Shown here: piece by piece, positions 1-9,044 of the stretch
Layout of the letters: every line of letters starts with the position of its first letter
How positions within the stretch are numbered: the first letter of the stretch is position 1
Source: Ignavibacteria bacterium
GTDB lineage: Bacteria > Bacteroidota > Ignavibacteria > Tepidaquicellales > Tepidaquicellaceae
Direction of reading: 5' to 3'
Length of the DNA: 64,000 nucleotides
Assembly: GCA_016716125.1 (NCBI GenBank)
Contig: JADJWZ010000003.1
Coordinates: forward strand, 186,001 to 250,000
Made by a program: the position numbers and the translations under genes
Notes under the pieces: generated by a model
What the model saw: the letters and a program-made list of their open reading frames with translations, nothing else
Database searches by the model: none
What the model was told of the DNA's origin: nothing

Positions 1-1951
1 TAGGGGGCGAATGCGAATCTGTTTTCACGAGCATTGTCATAAGTTCCGGTCTGTAATTTATCATCCACATCTGAGCAAATCCGAGGAAGAATCTTTGCGA
101 AGGAGTATAGCCGTCGATTAACAATTCATCATTATAATCTATTGTTTTCATGTAAGCGTGATAAGCAGTAATTAATCCGCCGAGATCAGCGATATTTTCT
201 CCTAACGTCAGATTGCCGTCCACATAATATGAATCCACTGCATTATAACCGCTGTATTGCTTTGCGAGCATATCAGCCCTGACTTTGAAATTAGCTGCAT
301 CTTCTTCAGTCCACCAGTCATTCATATTTCCTTCAGAGTCATATTTTCTTCCCTGATCATCAAACCCGTGAGAGATCTCGTGACCTATCACCATGCCGAT
401 CCCGCCGTAATTTACCGCGTCATCAGCTGCCGGATCATAAAAAGGCGGCTGAAGTATTCCGGCTGGAAAAACAATTTCATTATTCGAAGAGCTGTAATAT
501 GCATTCACCGTCTGCGGATACATATACCAGTCATTCTTATTTACCGGCTTTCCAATCTTATCCATGTTTTGTTTCATTCTGAACTTCAATGCTCTGATCA
601 TATTATCTAAAAAAGAATTTCTGTCTATCTCAAGACCTGAATAATCTTTCCATTCGTCAGTATATCCGATCTTTACATTAAATGTGCTCAATTTTTTCAG
701 TGCTTCCTTTTTGGTTGTTTCGCTCATCCAGTCATTCTGAATTATCCTGTCTTTAAATGATTCCTTTATATTATTTACCATCTGCAATGCTTTGGATTTT
801 GTCTCGGGTTTGAATTTTAATTCGACAAACAATTGTCCGAGAGGTTCACCCATTGCTGACTCAACAAAGCTCAGACTTTTCTTCCATCTCGGTCTCTGCT
901 CTACACTTCCTCTTAATGTCTTACCGTAAAACTCAAATGAAGCATTCTCAAAATCAGAACTTAATTTATCAGAATTGTTTCTTACAAGATTCCACTTCAG
1001 ATAATTTTTCCAGTCTTCGAGTTTTACATCAGTAAGCATTCGGTTCAGCTCCTTAAAAAACTCAGGCTGCCCGACGTTTATTCCTTTTTCCAATCTGCTT
1101 TCGTCTGAAATTCCAATCTCATTAAACAGAATGTCGAAGTTATAATCAGGCATCAGATCTTTGACTTCCTGAAAATTCATCGGATGATAAGTCGCTTCCG
1201 CCTGTCTCGTTTCAAGTCTTGTCATCGAAGCGCCGGCTAACCTTTTCTCGATGTCCATTATTCTCTGAGAGATTCCTCCGGAAGTAATGTTATCATTTCC
1301 AAGTAATGTGAAAATCTTTTTCATGAACTCCATATACTTATCACGAACTTTTACGGAGTTCTCGTCATTCTTTGTATAATATTCTTTTCCGGAAAGTCCG
1401 AGACCGCCCTGATAAAACTGAAGAATTACATTACGGCTGTTCTTATCATCCTGACCTGCCCACATGGAAAAGAGTCCGCCGGTACCTGCTGATTTTAAAT
1501 AAGCAAATACTTTTTGAAACTCTTCCTTCGTGCTGATGCCGTCTATCATATCAAGATATTTTCTTAAAGGTTCAATGCCTGCTTTTTCAATATTAACTGT
1601 ATCCATCGCTGTAAAATAAAGATCGCCGAGCTTTTGCGCAATGCTGCCCGGAGCAGCGGAAGTATTTTTTGAAGCGTCTTCAAGTATTTTTTTCAGGACT
1701 TCGTAGTTTTGTTCATTCAATACATCCCACGTACCCCATCTGCTGTTCTGCGCAGGGATAGGATTTTTTTCGAACCATTTATTACATGCGAAATCAAAGA
1801 AGTCAGAATTCGGATCGATTGTATGATCAAAATTTTCCGGATTTAAACCGGATTTAAGATCATCTGAAGAGGATGACTGCGCGGTAATCCCGGAATTAAA
1901 AATTAATATAACGGAAATAGCCGTTATGAAAGAAATAAGATTATGTCTCAT
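1..1951 (-). CDS. M13 family zinc metalloprotease (PepO/neprilysin-like), C-terminus cut by window edge
   Basis: Secreted endopeptidase of the neprilysin/PepO family. The start at 1951 gives a signal peptide ending near ITAQS, followed by the M13 N-terminal opening (DPNSDFFDFACNKWFEKNPIP). The zinc motif HEISH, inside GMVIGHEISHGFDD, is encoded around 365-385. Near the window edge the typical C-terminal FFLGFAQMW segment is followed by DSHSPP. 650 codons are visible. Family members run about 680-700 residues, so only the last few dozen residues are missing, because of the window boundary rather than a break. It probably works in the periplasm or is surface-exposed, degrading peptides. It is divergent from the next gene with about 230 bp between them. 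The family call is secure; substrates are unknown. Confidence 0.93.
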   Translation of the reverse strand, partial: MRHNLISFITAISVILIFNSGITAQSSSSDDLKSGLNPENFDHTIDPNSDFFDFACNKWFEKNPIPAQNSRWGTWDVLNEQNYEVLKKILEDASKNTSAAPGSIAQKLGDLYFTAMDTVNIEKAGIEPLRKYLDMIDGISTKEEFQKVFAYLKSAGTGGLFSMWAGQDDKNSRNVILQFYQGGLGLSGKEYYTKNDENSVKVRDKYMEFMKKIFTLLGNDNITSGGISQRIMDIEKRLAGASMTRLETRQAEATYHPMNFQEVKDLMPDYNFDILFNEIGISDESRLEKGINVGQPEFFKELNRMLTDVKLEDWKNYLKWNLVRNNSDKLSSDFENASFEFYGKTLRGSVEQRPRWKKSLSFVESAMGEPLGQLFVELKFKPETKSKALQMVNNIKESFKDRIIQNDWMSETTKKEALKKLSTFNVKIGYTDEWKDYSGLEIDRNSFLDNMIRALKFRMKQNMDKIGKPVNKNDWYMYPQTVNAYYSSSNNEIVFPAGILQPPFYDPAADDAVNYGGIGMVIGHEISHGFDDQGRKYDSEGNMNDWWTEEDAANFKVRADMLAKQYSGYNAVDSYYVDGNLTLGENIADLGGLITAYHAYMKTIDYNDELLIDGYTPSQRFFLGFAQMWMINYRPELMTMLVKTDSHSPP

Positions 1952-2182
1952 TTTATATAAAAGGTAGATTGAATTAAAATTTTTTAAACATAACCATTAT
2001 CATAAATTTTTTCCACACTTAAAATCAGGATTGTTAGATGAGAGGACATCTAAAAAATTTCAATTTATTTTTGAAAGACATTTTAGCTTTCTATCCGGAA
2101 TCTTAGAAAAGACAAATTTAATCTCTTTAATTAGAAGATTACGATTCTTATTTTTACCGGTCATTTCAAATTTTTTTTAACA

Positions 2183-3169
2183 ATGCTTAATATTAAATTA
2201 ATAGTAATAATATTTCTGACAACGTTTTCTATATCATTCGGTCAGACCAAAAAAATAGCTTACTGTTCCAATCAGGGTACTTCGGAATTTTTGCAGGTTT
2301 TTATTATGAATGAGGACGGATCGGATAAAAAGCAGCTTACGGATATTGAAGAGAATTGTATGAAGCCGAAATTTTCTCCGGACGGAAAGCAGATCACTTT
2401 TTATACAGATCAGGGATTTGTTTATCTTATAAGAGATGTGGATAACCCGAATCTTGATTATACTTATTTGGTGTGGGACGGAATGTACCCCTCTTTTATG
2501 CCGAACGGTTCGGAAATTATGTTTAACTCCGAATACGAAGATGTTTTATCAGTCTTTGTTATAGACACCGCTCAATACGGCGCTCAGCCGCAACTGATCA
2601 CTGACGGTTCGTATTCAAATATGCAGGTGCTTTCTCCCGACGGAAATAAATTAGCATTCTCAACTTTTCTGGAAGGAATAAAAACAATAATGATAGCTGA
2701 TCTCAATAATGAAACAAATGATTACATTTCTAAAGTCAGCTTGAATAATGATGCTAATCTTGAACCGGATTTTTCTCCCGACGGGAAACAGCTTGTCTAT
2801 GCGAGCTTTGATAATAATCTCAGCGGCACTGTGAGAATTTTTAAGGATGGTGTGGAGACTCCGCTGACAAAAGGACTTTCGAGTTCAAACGTACCGAGAT
2901 TTTCTCCTGACGGAAAAGAAATAGCTTTTGTAGTTATAAATAATAACAATGTGGATTTATATTTAATGGATACAGACGGAAGCAACCCAAGAAATCTGAA
3001 TATAAGCGGCGGAAACGTCGGTACATTCCAGTGGATGGATAATGACAGGATATTGTATGATGCCGGCACTGACAGCAGGTTGAGCGTAGGGATAATAAAT
3101 GTAAGTACAGGCAGTTCGGAAATAATTGCAGAAGGTGGATTTAATCTTCATCCGTCTTATATAAAATAA
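2183..3169 (+). CDS. Secreted TolB-like PD40 beta-propeller protein
   Basis: 328 residues with a clear N-terminal signal peptide (hydrophobic stretch to about residue 20, ending SFGQ). The rest is a beta-propeller: FSPDGK or LSPDGN blade motifs recur four times at roughly 40-60 residue spacing, with a degenerate fifth (FMPNGSEIMF). The early SNQGTSEFLQVFIMNEDG segment is also PD40-like. Such propellers, as in TolB, act as extracytoplasmic protein-binding or scaffold modules; no catalytic residues are apparent. The gene is closed by a hairpin terminator just before metF, so it is probably monocistronic. Exact partner unknown. Confidence 0.85.
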   Translation: MLNIKLIVIIFLTTFSISFGQTKKIAYCSNQGTSEFLQVFIMNEDGSDKKQLTDIEENCMKPKFSPDGKQITFYTDQGFVYLIRDVDNPNLDYTYLVWDGMYPSFMPNGSEIMFNSEYEDVLSVFVIDTAQYGAQPQLITDGSYSNMQVLSPDGNKLAFSTFLEGIKTIMIADLNNETNDYISKVSLNNDANLEPDFSPDGKQLVYASFDNNLSGTVRIFKDGVETPLTKGLSSSNVPRFSPDGKEIAFVVINNNNVDLYLMDTDGSNPRNLNISGGNVGTFQWMDNDRILYDAGTDSRLSVGIINVSTGSSEIIAEGGFNLHPSYIK

Positions 3170-3196
3170 AGATAACTAAACGAAAGGTTGTTTTGG

Positions 3197-3218
3197 AAAA
3201 CGGATTTATCCGTTTTTT
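3197..3218 (+). terminator. Intrinsic terminator after the PD40 gene
   Basis: Arms AAAACGGAT (3197-3205) and ATCCGTTTT (3208-3216) are perfectly complementary and run into a T6 tract. The hairpin ends only 7 bases before the metF ATG, so metF must either be read through or have a promoter inside the upstream gene. Confidence 0.7.
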
Positions 3219-3224
3219 CGGATT

Positions 3225-4175
3225 ATGAAAGTAATAGAACATTTAGCTAAAGCGACGAAACCTCTGATAAGTTTCGAAATCCTTCCGCTGCAGAGAGGCG
3301 GAGATATTAATGTACTCTTTAATTCCATTGAAAATCTGCTGAAGTATGAACCTCCTTTTATCGATGTGACTTCACATTCATCACAGGTCTATTATGTAGA
3401 AACTCCGAAAGGCATAAATAAAAAAGTAATGCGTAAAAGACCTGGGACGATCGGAATAAGCGTTGCCATAAAAAATAAATTTAATATAGATACTGTACCG
3501 CATATTTTATGCAATGGATTTACAAAAGAGGAAACTGAAGACGCTCTGATTGAACTGAATTATCTGGGCATTGAAAATATTCTTGCAATTCGCGGTGATG
3601 AATTAAGTTTCAAAAAGCCTGTTCCTGTAGGAAGGACTTCCAATATTTATGCAACAGAACTTGTAAAGCAAATTGTCAATATGAATGCGGGACATTATCT
3701 TGAAGAAGATCTTCTTGATGCTGCGCCGACAAACTTTTGCATAGGTATCAGCGGTTATCCTGAAAAGCATTTCGAAGCTCCAAATTTAAATACAGATATT
3801 AAAATTGCAAAAGATAAGATTGATTCAGGAGCTCATTATATTGTAACGCAAATGTTTTTCAGGAATAAATTCTATTTAGACTATGTGGATAAATGCAGGG
3901 CAGCAGGTATTAATGTCCCGATCATACCGGGATTGAAGATCCTCACTACAAAAAATCATCTGAATTCGATTCCAAAAAATTTTTTCGTGGAAATTCCGGA
4001 TGAACTTTCGAATGAAATTCAGGAAGCAAAACCCGAACACGTAATCGATATAGGCGTTGAATGGGCGTTTAAACAATCTGAAGAACTTCTAAACAAAGGT
4101 GTGCCTTCGCTTCACTTTTATATTATGCAAAGTTCAAAACCGATTGAAAAACTTATGAAGAAACTGAATATCTGA
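3225..4175 (+). CDS. metF: Methylenetetrahydrofolate reductase
   Basis: Flavoprotein reducing 5,10-methylene-THF to 5-methyl-THF for methionine synthesis. The 316 residues match the Bacteroidota form along their length: the N-terminal SFEILP active-site strand with its Glu, PPFIDVTSHSS, RKRPGTIGI, the LGIENILAIRGDE strand, CIGISGYPEKHFEAPN, and HYIVTQMFFRN in the TIM barrel. The length is normal for bacterial MetF, which lacks the eukaryotic regulatory domain. ATG at 3225. glyA, the other one-carbon gene in the window, is 31 kb away. A strong terminator lies about 150 bp downstream. Confidence 0.95.
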   Translation: MKVIEHLAKATKPLISFEILPLQRGGDINVLFNSIENLLKYEPPFIDVTSHSSQVYYVETPKGINKKVMRKRPGTIGISVAIKNKFNIDTVPHILCNGFTKEETEDALIELNYLGIENILAIRGDELSFKKPVPVGRTSNIYATELVKQIVNMNAGHYLEEDLLDAAPTNFCIGISGYPEKHFEAPNLNTDIKIAKDKIDSGAHYIVTQMFFRNKFYLDYVDKCRAAGINVPIIPGLKILTTKNHLNSIPKNFFVEIPDELSNEIQEAKPEHVIDIGVEWAFKQSEELLNKGVPSLHFYIMQSSKPIEKLMKKLNI

Positions 4176-4322
4176 TCAATTTATTTAGTAACTTGTTTTT
4201 ATAAACTGACGTGTATATTTTAATCAAATGAAATTAAGCAAATATCTGATTTATTATAATTGTTGTTTTACAGAATACAGGCAAAATCAAAATTTCAAGC
4301 CTGATTCCGGAAAGAAAAGCTG

Positions 4323-4357
4323 AAAAAGTGTATCCGATTAAAGATACACTTTTTTTT
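4323..4357 (+). terminator. Strong intrinsic terminator after metF
   Basis: A 12-bp perfect stem (AAAAAGTGTATC at 4323-4334 with GATACACTTTTT at 4343-4354) around an 8-nt loop, followed by T residues to 4357. It separates metF from the NIF3-insert gene starting at 4383. Confidence 0.85.
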
Positions 4358-4382
4358 ATGTGCAAAAAATTGTTTCAGATAA

Positions 4383-4991
4383 ATGAAAAAGATATTTACT
4401 AAATCTGAGATTTTATCGGAAGATAATTTCTATCTGATAAAAAAAAGAAAAAAACTTGCTGTATATGTTCCTGCTTCACATCTGGAAAAAGTTTTCAGCG
4501 AGATGTCAAAAGCAGGAGCCGGTATAATTGGAAATTACGACAACTGTTCTTTCAGAATAAACGGTACCGGTACTTTCAGGCCGAGTAAAAAAGCCAAACC
4601 ATTTTCAGGAAAAAAAAACAGGATAAGCTTTGAAAGCGAGATCCGGCTTGAGACGGAATGCAGTCCGGATAATTTAGCAGGCATTATTGAAGCGATGCTC
4701 AGAGCGCATCCTTATGAAGAGACAGCTTATGAGATCTATGATTTTGTGAAGCTTGATACTAAGATTTCAGGAAAGTTATATACTTTGAAACGTAAAAAAC
4801 CGATTACCGGTCTTTTGAAAAGACTTAATCAAAAGTTAAAATCCGAAACCGGAATTATTGAAACTTCCGTGAAAAAGATTCTTGTTACAAATAATTCATA
4901 TGACAACATACTTGAGGAGTCAGCGCAATATTTTAATATTGAGCTGATTATAATATTAAAGGGAAATGTTTTCAAACTTATAAAAATATAA
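4383..4991 (+). CDS. Orphan NIF3 insert (PII/CutA-like) domain protein, lacking the metal-binding NIF3 N-terminus
   Basis: 202 residues. Residues about 24-120 match the PII-like insert found in the middle of long NIF3/DUF34 proteins (KLAVYVPASHLEKVFSEM, GAGIIGNYDNCSF, GTGTFRP, and HPYEETAYEIYDF, the usual HPYEEPAYD signature). The canonical N-terminal half, with its metal-binding histidines, is absent, and the C-terminal portion (about 130-202) has no recognisable metal ligands. No remnant of the missing half is seen upstream; a terminator lies there. The next gene encodes a C4 zinc-ribbon coiled-coil protein that commonly neighbours NIF3 genes, so this looks like a reduced NIF3 in its usual context. 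Function unknown. Confidence 0.75.
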   Translation: MKKIFTKSEILSEDNFYLIKKRKKLAVYVPASHLEKVFSEMSKAGAGIIGNYDNCSFRINGTGTFRPSKKAKPFSGKKNRISFESEIRLETECSPDNLAGIIEAMLRAHPYEETAYEIYDFVKLDTKISGKLYTLKRKKPITGLLKRLNQKLKSETGIIETSVKKILVTNNSYDNILEESAQYFNIELIIILKGNVFKLIKI

Positions 4992-4993
4992 CA

Positions 4994-5920
4994 ATGACAG
5001 AAATTAAAAATAACGGAATATCAGACGAAAATTCCGCATCAGAGAATGCATTCAAAAATGTCAGTGACATTCATGGAGAGAATATAAATAACAGCAATTC
5101 AGAAAACTCACCGGATTCTGAAGAGCCATCCGGTGAAGAGTCCGGAGCATCTGTATTTTACAATTTTGAAGCTGCTGAAGATGAATCTGAAATTCCAAAA
5201 AAGACAGATATTCTTTTAATCTTTTTAGAGCTCAGGGAAATTGATGAAGAGCTTGCAGATATTGAAGAAGAAAAAGGTGATTTACCTTCAGAGATCAGAA
5301 CTATAAAAAGTAAAGTTGAAAGATTATCCGGTTCTTTGAGCGCTGAGAAAGAAAGATTTACAAATCTGACCGATGAAAAGAATTCTCTTGAAGATGAAAA
5401 TTCATCTTATGAAGAGAAGATAAATAAATATGATGAACAGAAATTTAACGTGAGATCCAATACTGAATATGATGAAATTACAAAAGCCATTGAATCCTTA
5501 TTTGTGATTGTTGAGAAAAATGAAAAGAAAATTAAAGAGATAATAAAAGAATTAGATGGATTAAATCTTGATTCACACAGCAGAGAGAGTGAACTCGCTG
5601 AGCTAAACGGAGAATTAAGTGAGAAAGAAAAGCAGCTGAATGAGTTGAATGAACAATTTTTGCAGGATGAATCGGCATTACTTGAGAAGAGGAATAATCT
5701 GATTTCAAAATTAGCGCCGGAATATGTGACTATGTATGAAAAAATTAACGGTTCTTATAATGGCGAAGCGACTGCAATTGTCAGAAACGGAAACTGCTCG
5801 GGTTGTTATAATTCCATTCCCCCGCAAAGAGTCATAGAGATCAAAACCGCTGAAAATATTTATACCTGCCAGTCATGCGGGAGAATACTGATCTCAGAAG
5901 AACTTCAGAGTAACGGTTAA
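4994..5920 (+). CDS. Coiled-coil protein with C-terminal C4-type zinc ribbon
   Basis: 308 residues in three parts: an acidic, low-complexity N-terminus (about 1-70), a long charged coiled coil (about 75-235), and a C-terminal zinc ribbon with Cys pairs CSGC and CQSC spaced about 20 residues apart. This is the CT398/zf-RING_7 family found next to NIF3-like and RNase H genes in many Bacteroidota and Chlamydiae. It starts 2 bp after the preceding stop, and the RNase H gene follows 6 bp after its own stop, so the three are an operon. The disordered acidic N-terminus is longer than usual. Molecular role unproven; nucleic-acid or protein binding is an inference. Confidence 0.85.
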   Translation: MTEIKNNGISDENSASENAFKNVSDIHGENINNSNSENSPDSEEPSGEESGASVFYNFEAAEDESEIPKKTDILLIFLELREIDEELADIEEEKGDLPSEIRTIKSKVERLSGSLSAEKERFTNLTDEKNSLEDENSSYEEKINKYDEQKFNVRSNTEYDEITKAIESLFVIVEKNEKKIKEIIKELDGLNLDSHSRESELAELNGELSEKEKQLNELNEQFLQDESALLEKRNNLISKLAPEYVTMYEKINGSYNGEATAIVRNGNCSGCYNSIPPQRVIEIKTAENIYTCQSCGRILISEELQSNG

Positions 5921-5926
5921 TACATT

Positions 5927-6355
5927 ATGATAAATTATATCAGCGTATATACTGACGGAGCTTCCAGAGGTAATCCGGGAAATTCCGCGATAGGGATCGC
6001 AGTTTATGACATTGATAATAAACCGGTATTTGAATATAAAAAACATATCGGCACCGGTACCAATAATTCCGCAGAATACAGAGCTTTAATTTATAGTATT
6101 GAAATTATAAAAAACCTGAAGATCGATTTTGAGCTGGTGAATTTTTATTGCGACAGCGAATTGGTAGTAAAGCAGGTCAGGGGAGAATACAGGATTAAGA
6201 ATCCTGACATGATAAAACTTTCGCAGGAATTTTTTAATGGATTAAAAAATTTACATAAGAGATATACGATCACTCACATATCGAGAGATAAGAATAAAAC
6301 CGCAGACAGGCTTGCCAACGAAGCTCTTGATGAAATAAGTAAAAATAAAACATAG
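5927..6355 (+). CDS. Ribonuclease HI family protein
   Basis: 142 residues of the single-domain RNase H type that cleaves RNA in RNA-DNA hybrids. The four catalytic carboxylates are visible: D10 in YTDGASRGNPG, E50 in NNSAEYRAL, D76 in YCDSELVV and D127 in KTADRLANEAL. It lacks the basic protrusion typical of E. coli RnhA and resembles the Sulfolobus/B. subtilis YpdQ-like short subfamily. It is the last gene of the NIF3-domain / zinc-ribbon operon and lies immediately upstream of the RNase P RNA. Confidence 0.9.
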   Translation: MINYISVYTDGASRGNPGNSAIGIAVYDIDNKPVFEYKKHIGTGTNNSAEYRALIYSIEIIKNLKIDFELVNFYCDSELVVKQVRGEYRIKNPDMIKLSQEFFNGLKNLHKRYTITHISRDKNKTADRLANEALDEISKNKT

Positions 6356-6384
6356 GTAAGATAATATTTTTTTATGTTCTTTAT

Positions 6385-6780
6385 AAATTCTATTCCGTTA
6401 AAGACGATCGCGCTGTCCTGAATTTTTCAGGATGTGAGGAAAGTCCGGACTCCGTAACGGACAGTGGTGCCGGGAGATAATCCCGGGTAATCATTTCGCA
6501 AGATTTGGTTACAGAAAGTGTAACAGAAAATATACCGTCCCGGCATGCCGGCGATAAGGGTGAAAAGGCAGGGTAAGAGCCTACCATTCGGAGAGTGATC
6601 TCCGGGATTTACAAACCTCACCAGGAGCAAGACCATGTACAGGGAATTGAAGAACTGTCCGCTTTTTATATTCCCGGGGTAGGTCGCAAAAAGCTTTACA
6701 GCAATGTAAAGATAAGATAAATGATCGTCATCCTTTGTAAAAAGGAAACAGGATCCGGCTTAATTATCGGAATAGAATTT
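6385..6780 (+). ncRNA. rnpB: RNase P RNA (bacterial class A)
   Basis: Catalytic RNA of RNase P, which matures tRNA 5' ends. Conserved blocks appear in order: GAGGAAAGTCCGGACT near 6434, ACAGAAAATATACCG near 6522, AGGGTGAAAAGG then GGTAAGAGCCTACC near 6558-6590, CAGGAGCAAGACC near 6621, the GGGGTAGGTCGC region near 6675, AGATAAATGATCG near 6713 and ACAGGATCCGGCTTA near 6748. The ends are set by P1: AAATTCTATTCCG (6385-6397) pairs with CGGAATAGAATTT (6768-6780). Its 3' end sits against the stop codon of convergent nadA, with no separate terminator visible. Confidence 0.95.
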
Positions 6781-6781
6781 A

Positions 6782-7774
6782 TTATTTACTCATCTCCAGC
6801 ATCCTCTTCAAAGGCACTAACGCTTTTTTAATTATTTCCGCATCAAGAATTATTTCAGGCTTTCTGTCCCGCATACAAAGATATAACTTTTCAAGCGTGT
6901 TAAGTTTCATATACGGACATTCATTACAGTTACATCCTGACTCCGGCGGCGCCGGAATGAAAGTCTTTCCCGGATTTTTTTTCAGCATCTGGTGAATGAT
7001 GCCCGGTTCGGTTGCAACGATGAATTCCGTATTATCAGACTGAGTTACGAAATTTAGTAAACCGCTTGTAGATCCGATATAGTCAGCATTGCTTAAAACG
7101 GCTTCTTCACATTCGGGATGAGCAATCAGAAGAGCATTCGGGTATTCAAATTTAAGTGTGTTTATTTTCCTTTCGCTGAATGTTTCATGCACGATACAAG
7201 CGCCCTGCCATAAAACCATATCTCTTCCTGATTTTTTCATTACAAATCTTCCGAGATTTCGGTCAGGCGCAAAGATAATTTTTTGATCCTTTGGGATCTG
7301 TTCGATTATTTTAACTGCGTTTGATGAAGTGCAGATAATATCTGAAATGGCTTTAACATCTGCAGTGCAGTTTATATAACTTATCACAATATGGTCAGGA
7401 TATTTTCCCTTGAATTTTTTCAGTAAAGGCGCGGGACATCCTTCTGCAAGCGAACAACCCGCATTCAGATCCGGAAGCAGGACAGGTATGTCAGGATTAA
7501 GTATTTTCGCTGTCTCTGCCATAAAATGTACTCCTGCAAAAACAATAACATCAGCTTTGGTCTGTGCAGCCTGCTGAGACAGCTGAAGACTGTCACCGAT
7601 AAAATCAGCCAGGTCCTGGATCTCGGATTCCTGATAATAATGCGCAAGTATAACGGCATTCATTTCCTTCTTAAGTTTAATTATTTCTTCAGCAAGATTT
7701 AAGTATGGATCGAATGGTTTTATTCCGTCAAATTTCAGACTTAACGGTTTTAATTTAATGTCGGATGTTTTCAT
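6782..7774 (-). CDS. nadA: Quinolinate synthase A
   Basis: [4Fe-4S] enzyme condensing iminoaspartate with dihydroxyacetone phosphate to quinolinate for de novo NAD synthesis. 330 residues. The substrate-binding opening [18 protein letters not shown] and the pseudo-repeat motifs [12 protein letters not shown] and [11 protein letters not shown] are present. The likely cluster ligands are C107, C193 (GACIVHE) and C286 in [12 protein letters not shown]. The stop codon abuts the 3' end of rnpB. nadB and nadC are not in the window. Confidence 0.96.
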   Translation of the reverse strand: MKTSDIKLKPLSLKFDGIKPFDPYLNLAEEIIKLKKEMNAVILAHYYQESEIQDLADFIGDSLQLSQQAAQTKADVIVFAGVHFMAETAKILNPDIPVLLPDLNAGCSLAEGCPAPLLKKFKGKYPDHIVISYINCTADVKAISDIICTSSNAVKIIEQIPKDQKIIFAPDRNLGRFVMKKSGRDMVLWQGACIVHETFSERKINTLKFEYPNALLIAHPECEEAVLSNADYIGSTSGLLNFVTQSDNTEFIVATEPGIIHQMLKKNPGKTFIPAPPESGCNCNECPYMKLNTLEKLYLCMRDRKPEIILDAEIIKKALVPLKRMLEMSK

Positions 7775-7876
7775 ATGAAAATTTTCTTAGAGTGATAATA
7801 AAGAATTACAAATAAAATTATATTATTAAATCAGAATATACAAAAAAATGGCGTTATAATTTAATTATATATAGAT

Positions 7877-8852
7877 TCAGTATTTAAAAAAATCACTTCG
7901 CATAACAAATTTTCTCCAGTCGTCATTGTAAATTAATCTGAAATCAAATTTCATACGATAATAGTAATAATGAAACAAAGCCCGCTTAAGTCTCCATATG
8001 CTGTGTCCCTTCAGTCTTTTAGAAACTGATTCATAAAGATTAACAAACATCAAAGGAATATGAGAATTGAAAATAAGTTTGAAAAGATTTTTTTTAGAGT
8101 ATTCTAATTTTCTGAAATTAGTAAAGCCGTCACAAATCCCCTGATTACTGAACCGGTTGTTGAGATATTTTTGTGTCATCCGGGATCTCGGTATGATATG
8201 ATGCGTCACGGAATCTCCGGCGTATGCAAAGTAATAACCTTTGTTTAAAATTTTTATATTGAGTCCGGTTTCTCCGTTACCGATAAGTTTTTCTTTTTCA
8301 ATATCCGGATTAAACCCGCCGCATTCGAAAAATACATTCTTGTAAAATTATCTGATGACAGCTGAATATTCCGAAATCCTGATTTGTAACAATCAATTTT
8401 TCCGGTTTATTTATAAGACTTAGTGTACCATCCTGAAAATATTTAAGAAGCCAATCCGGCGGATCAAATTCCCATTTCGGGAGAACTTTCCCTCCGGCTA
8501 CTGCAATATTGTAATCCAGATCAAAAACTTTTATAATATTCTCAAGCATAAATTTGTCAGCGATCATATCATCATCAGTAAAATACAGGAACTCGCTATC
8601 AGATATCTGCGCTGCAGAATTTCTGGCAAAATGCGCTCCCTGTCTATTCTCAAGGAAATATTTTATACGGACTTCTGAACTTCCGGCAAGTGTTTCTACA
8701 AGCTCTTTTGTGTTATCCGAAGAATTATTATCTGCTATAATTATTTCATAAAGATGCTTTGGGTAAGTTTGTTCAAGCAAACTATTTATAGTTATACCTA
8801 AAGTATCAGTTCTGTTATATGTAGGGATTATAATCGAAATAGTTCTATTCAT
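7877..8852 (-). pseudogene. Family 2 glycosyltransferase, frame-disrupted
   Basis: GT2 (GT-A fold) sugar transferase for a surface glycan, read in two frames. The 5' part (8852 down to about 8340) encodes SIIIPTYNRTDTL, IIADNNSSDNT, NRQGAHFARN and the metal-binding YFTDDDM motif, then hits a stop at about 8317. In another frame the sequence continues as FFECGGFNPDIEKEK, IGNGETGLNIK and DSVTHHIIPRSRMTQKYL down to 7877. Joined, they give about 325 residues, normal for the family. The break lies between about 8335 and 8385; one extra base in the short T run near 8345, or loss of two bases, would restore the frame. It may be an assembly indel or a real pseudogene. Confidence 0.8.
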
Positions 8853-9044
8853 ATTAATTCTGCTTTGCTGCGTTTTTTATAAACAAAATGGGGTAGTTTC
8901 CTTCAGCATTTAATTATATTCAGAAAAATAAATTGACATTAGTTCAAAAGAGGAAATTTATCTGATGCTGAACTTAATTTATTTTCCTAAAATTACATAA
9001 AGCCCGGTTGCAGTTATATATACAAAATTATACATAAGAATTAG

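Noticed and set aside
257..610. Plus-strand 117-codon reading with a start
   Set aside because: It is the antisense of the M13 protease; the minus strand carries the HEISH motif and conserved flanks through this region.
2034..2053. Hairpin TTAGATG-AGAGGA-CATCTAA between divergent genes
   Set aside because: Short 7-bp stem without a T-tract in a useful orientation; could be chance, so not listed as a terminator.
6390..6636. Two overlapping minus-strand readings of 65-69 codons
   Set aside because: They lie inside the RNase P RNA, whose conserved blocks and P1 pairing explain the sequence.
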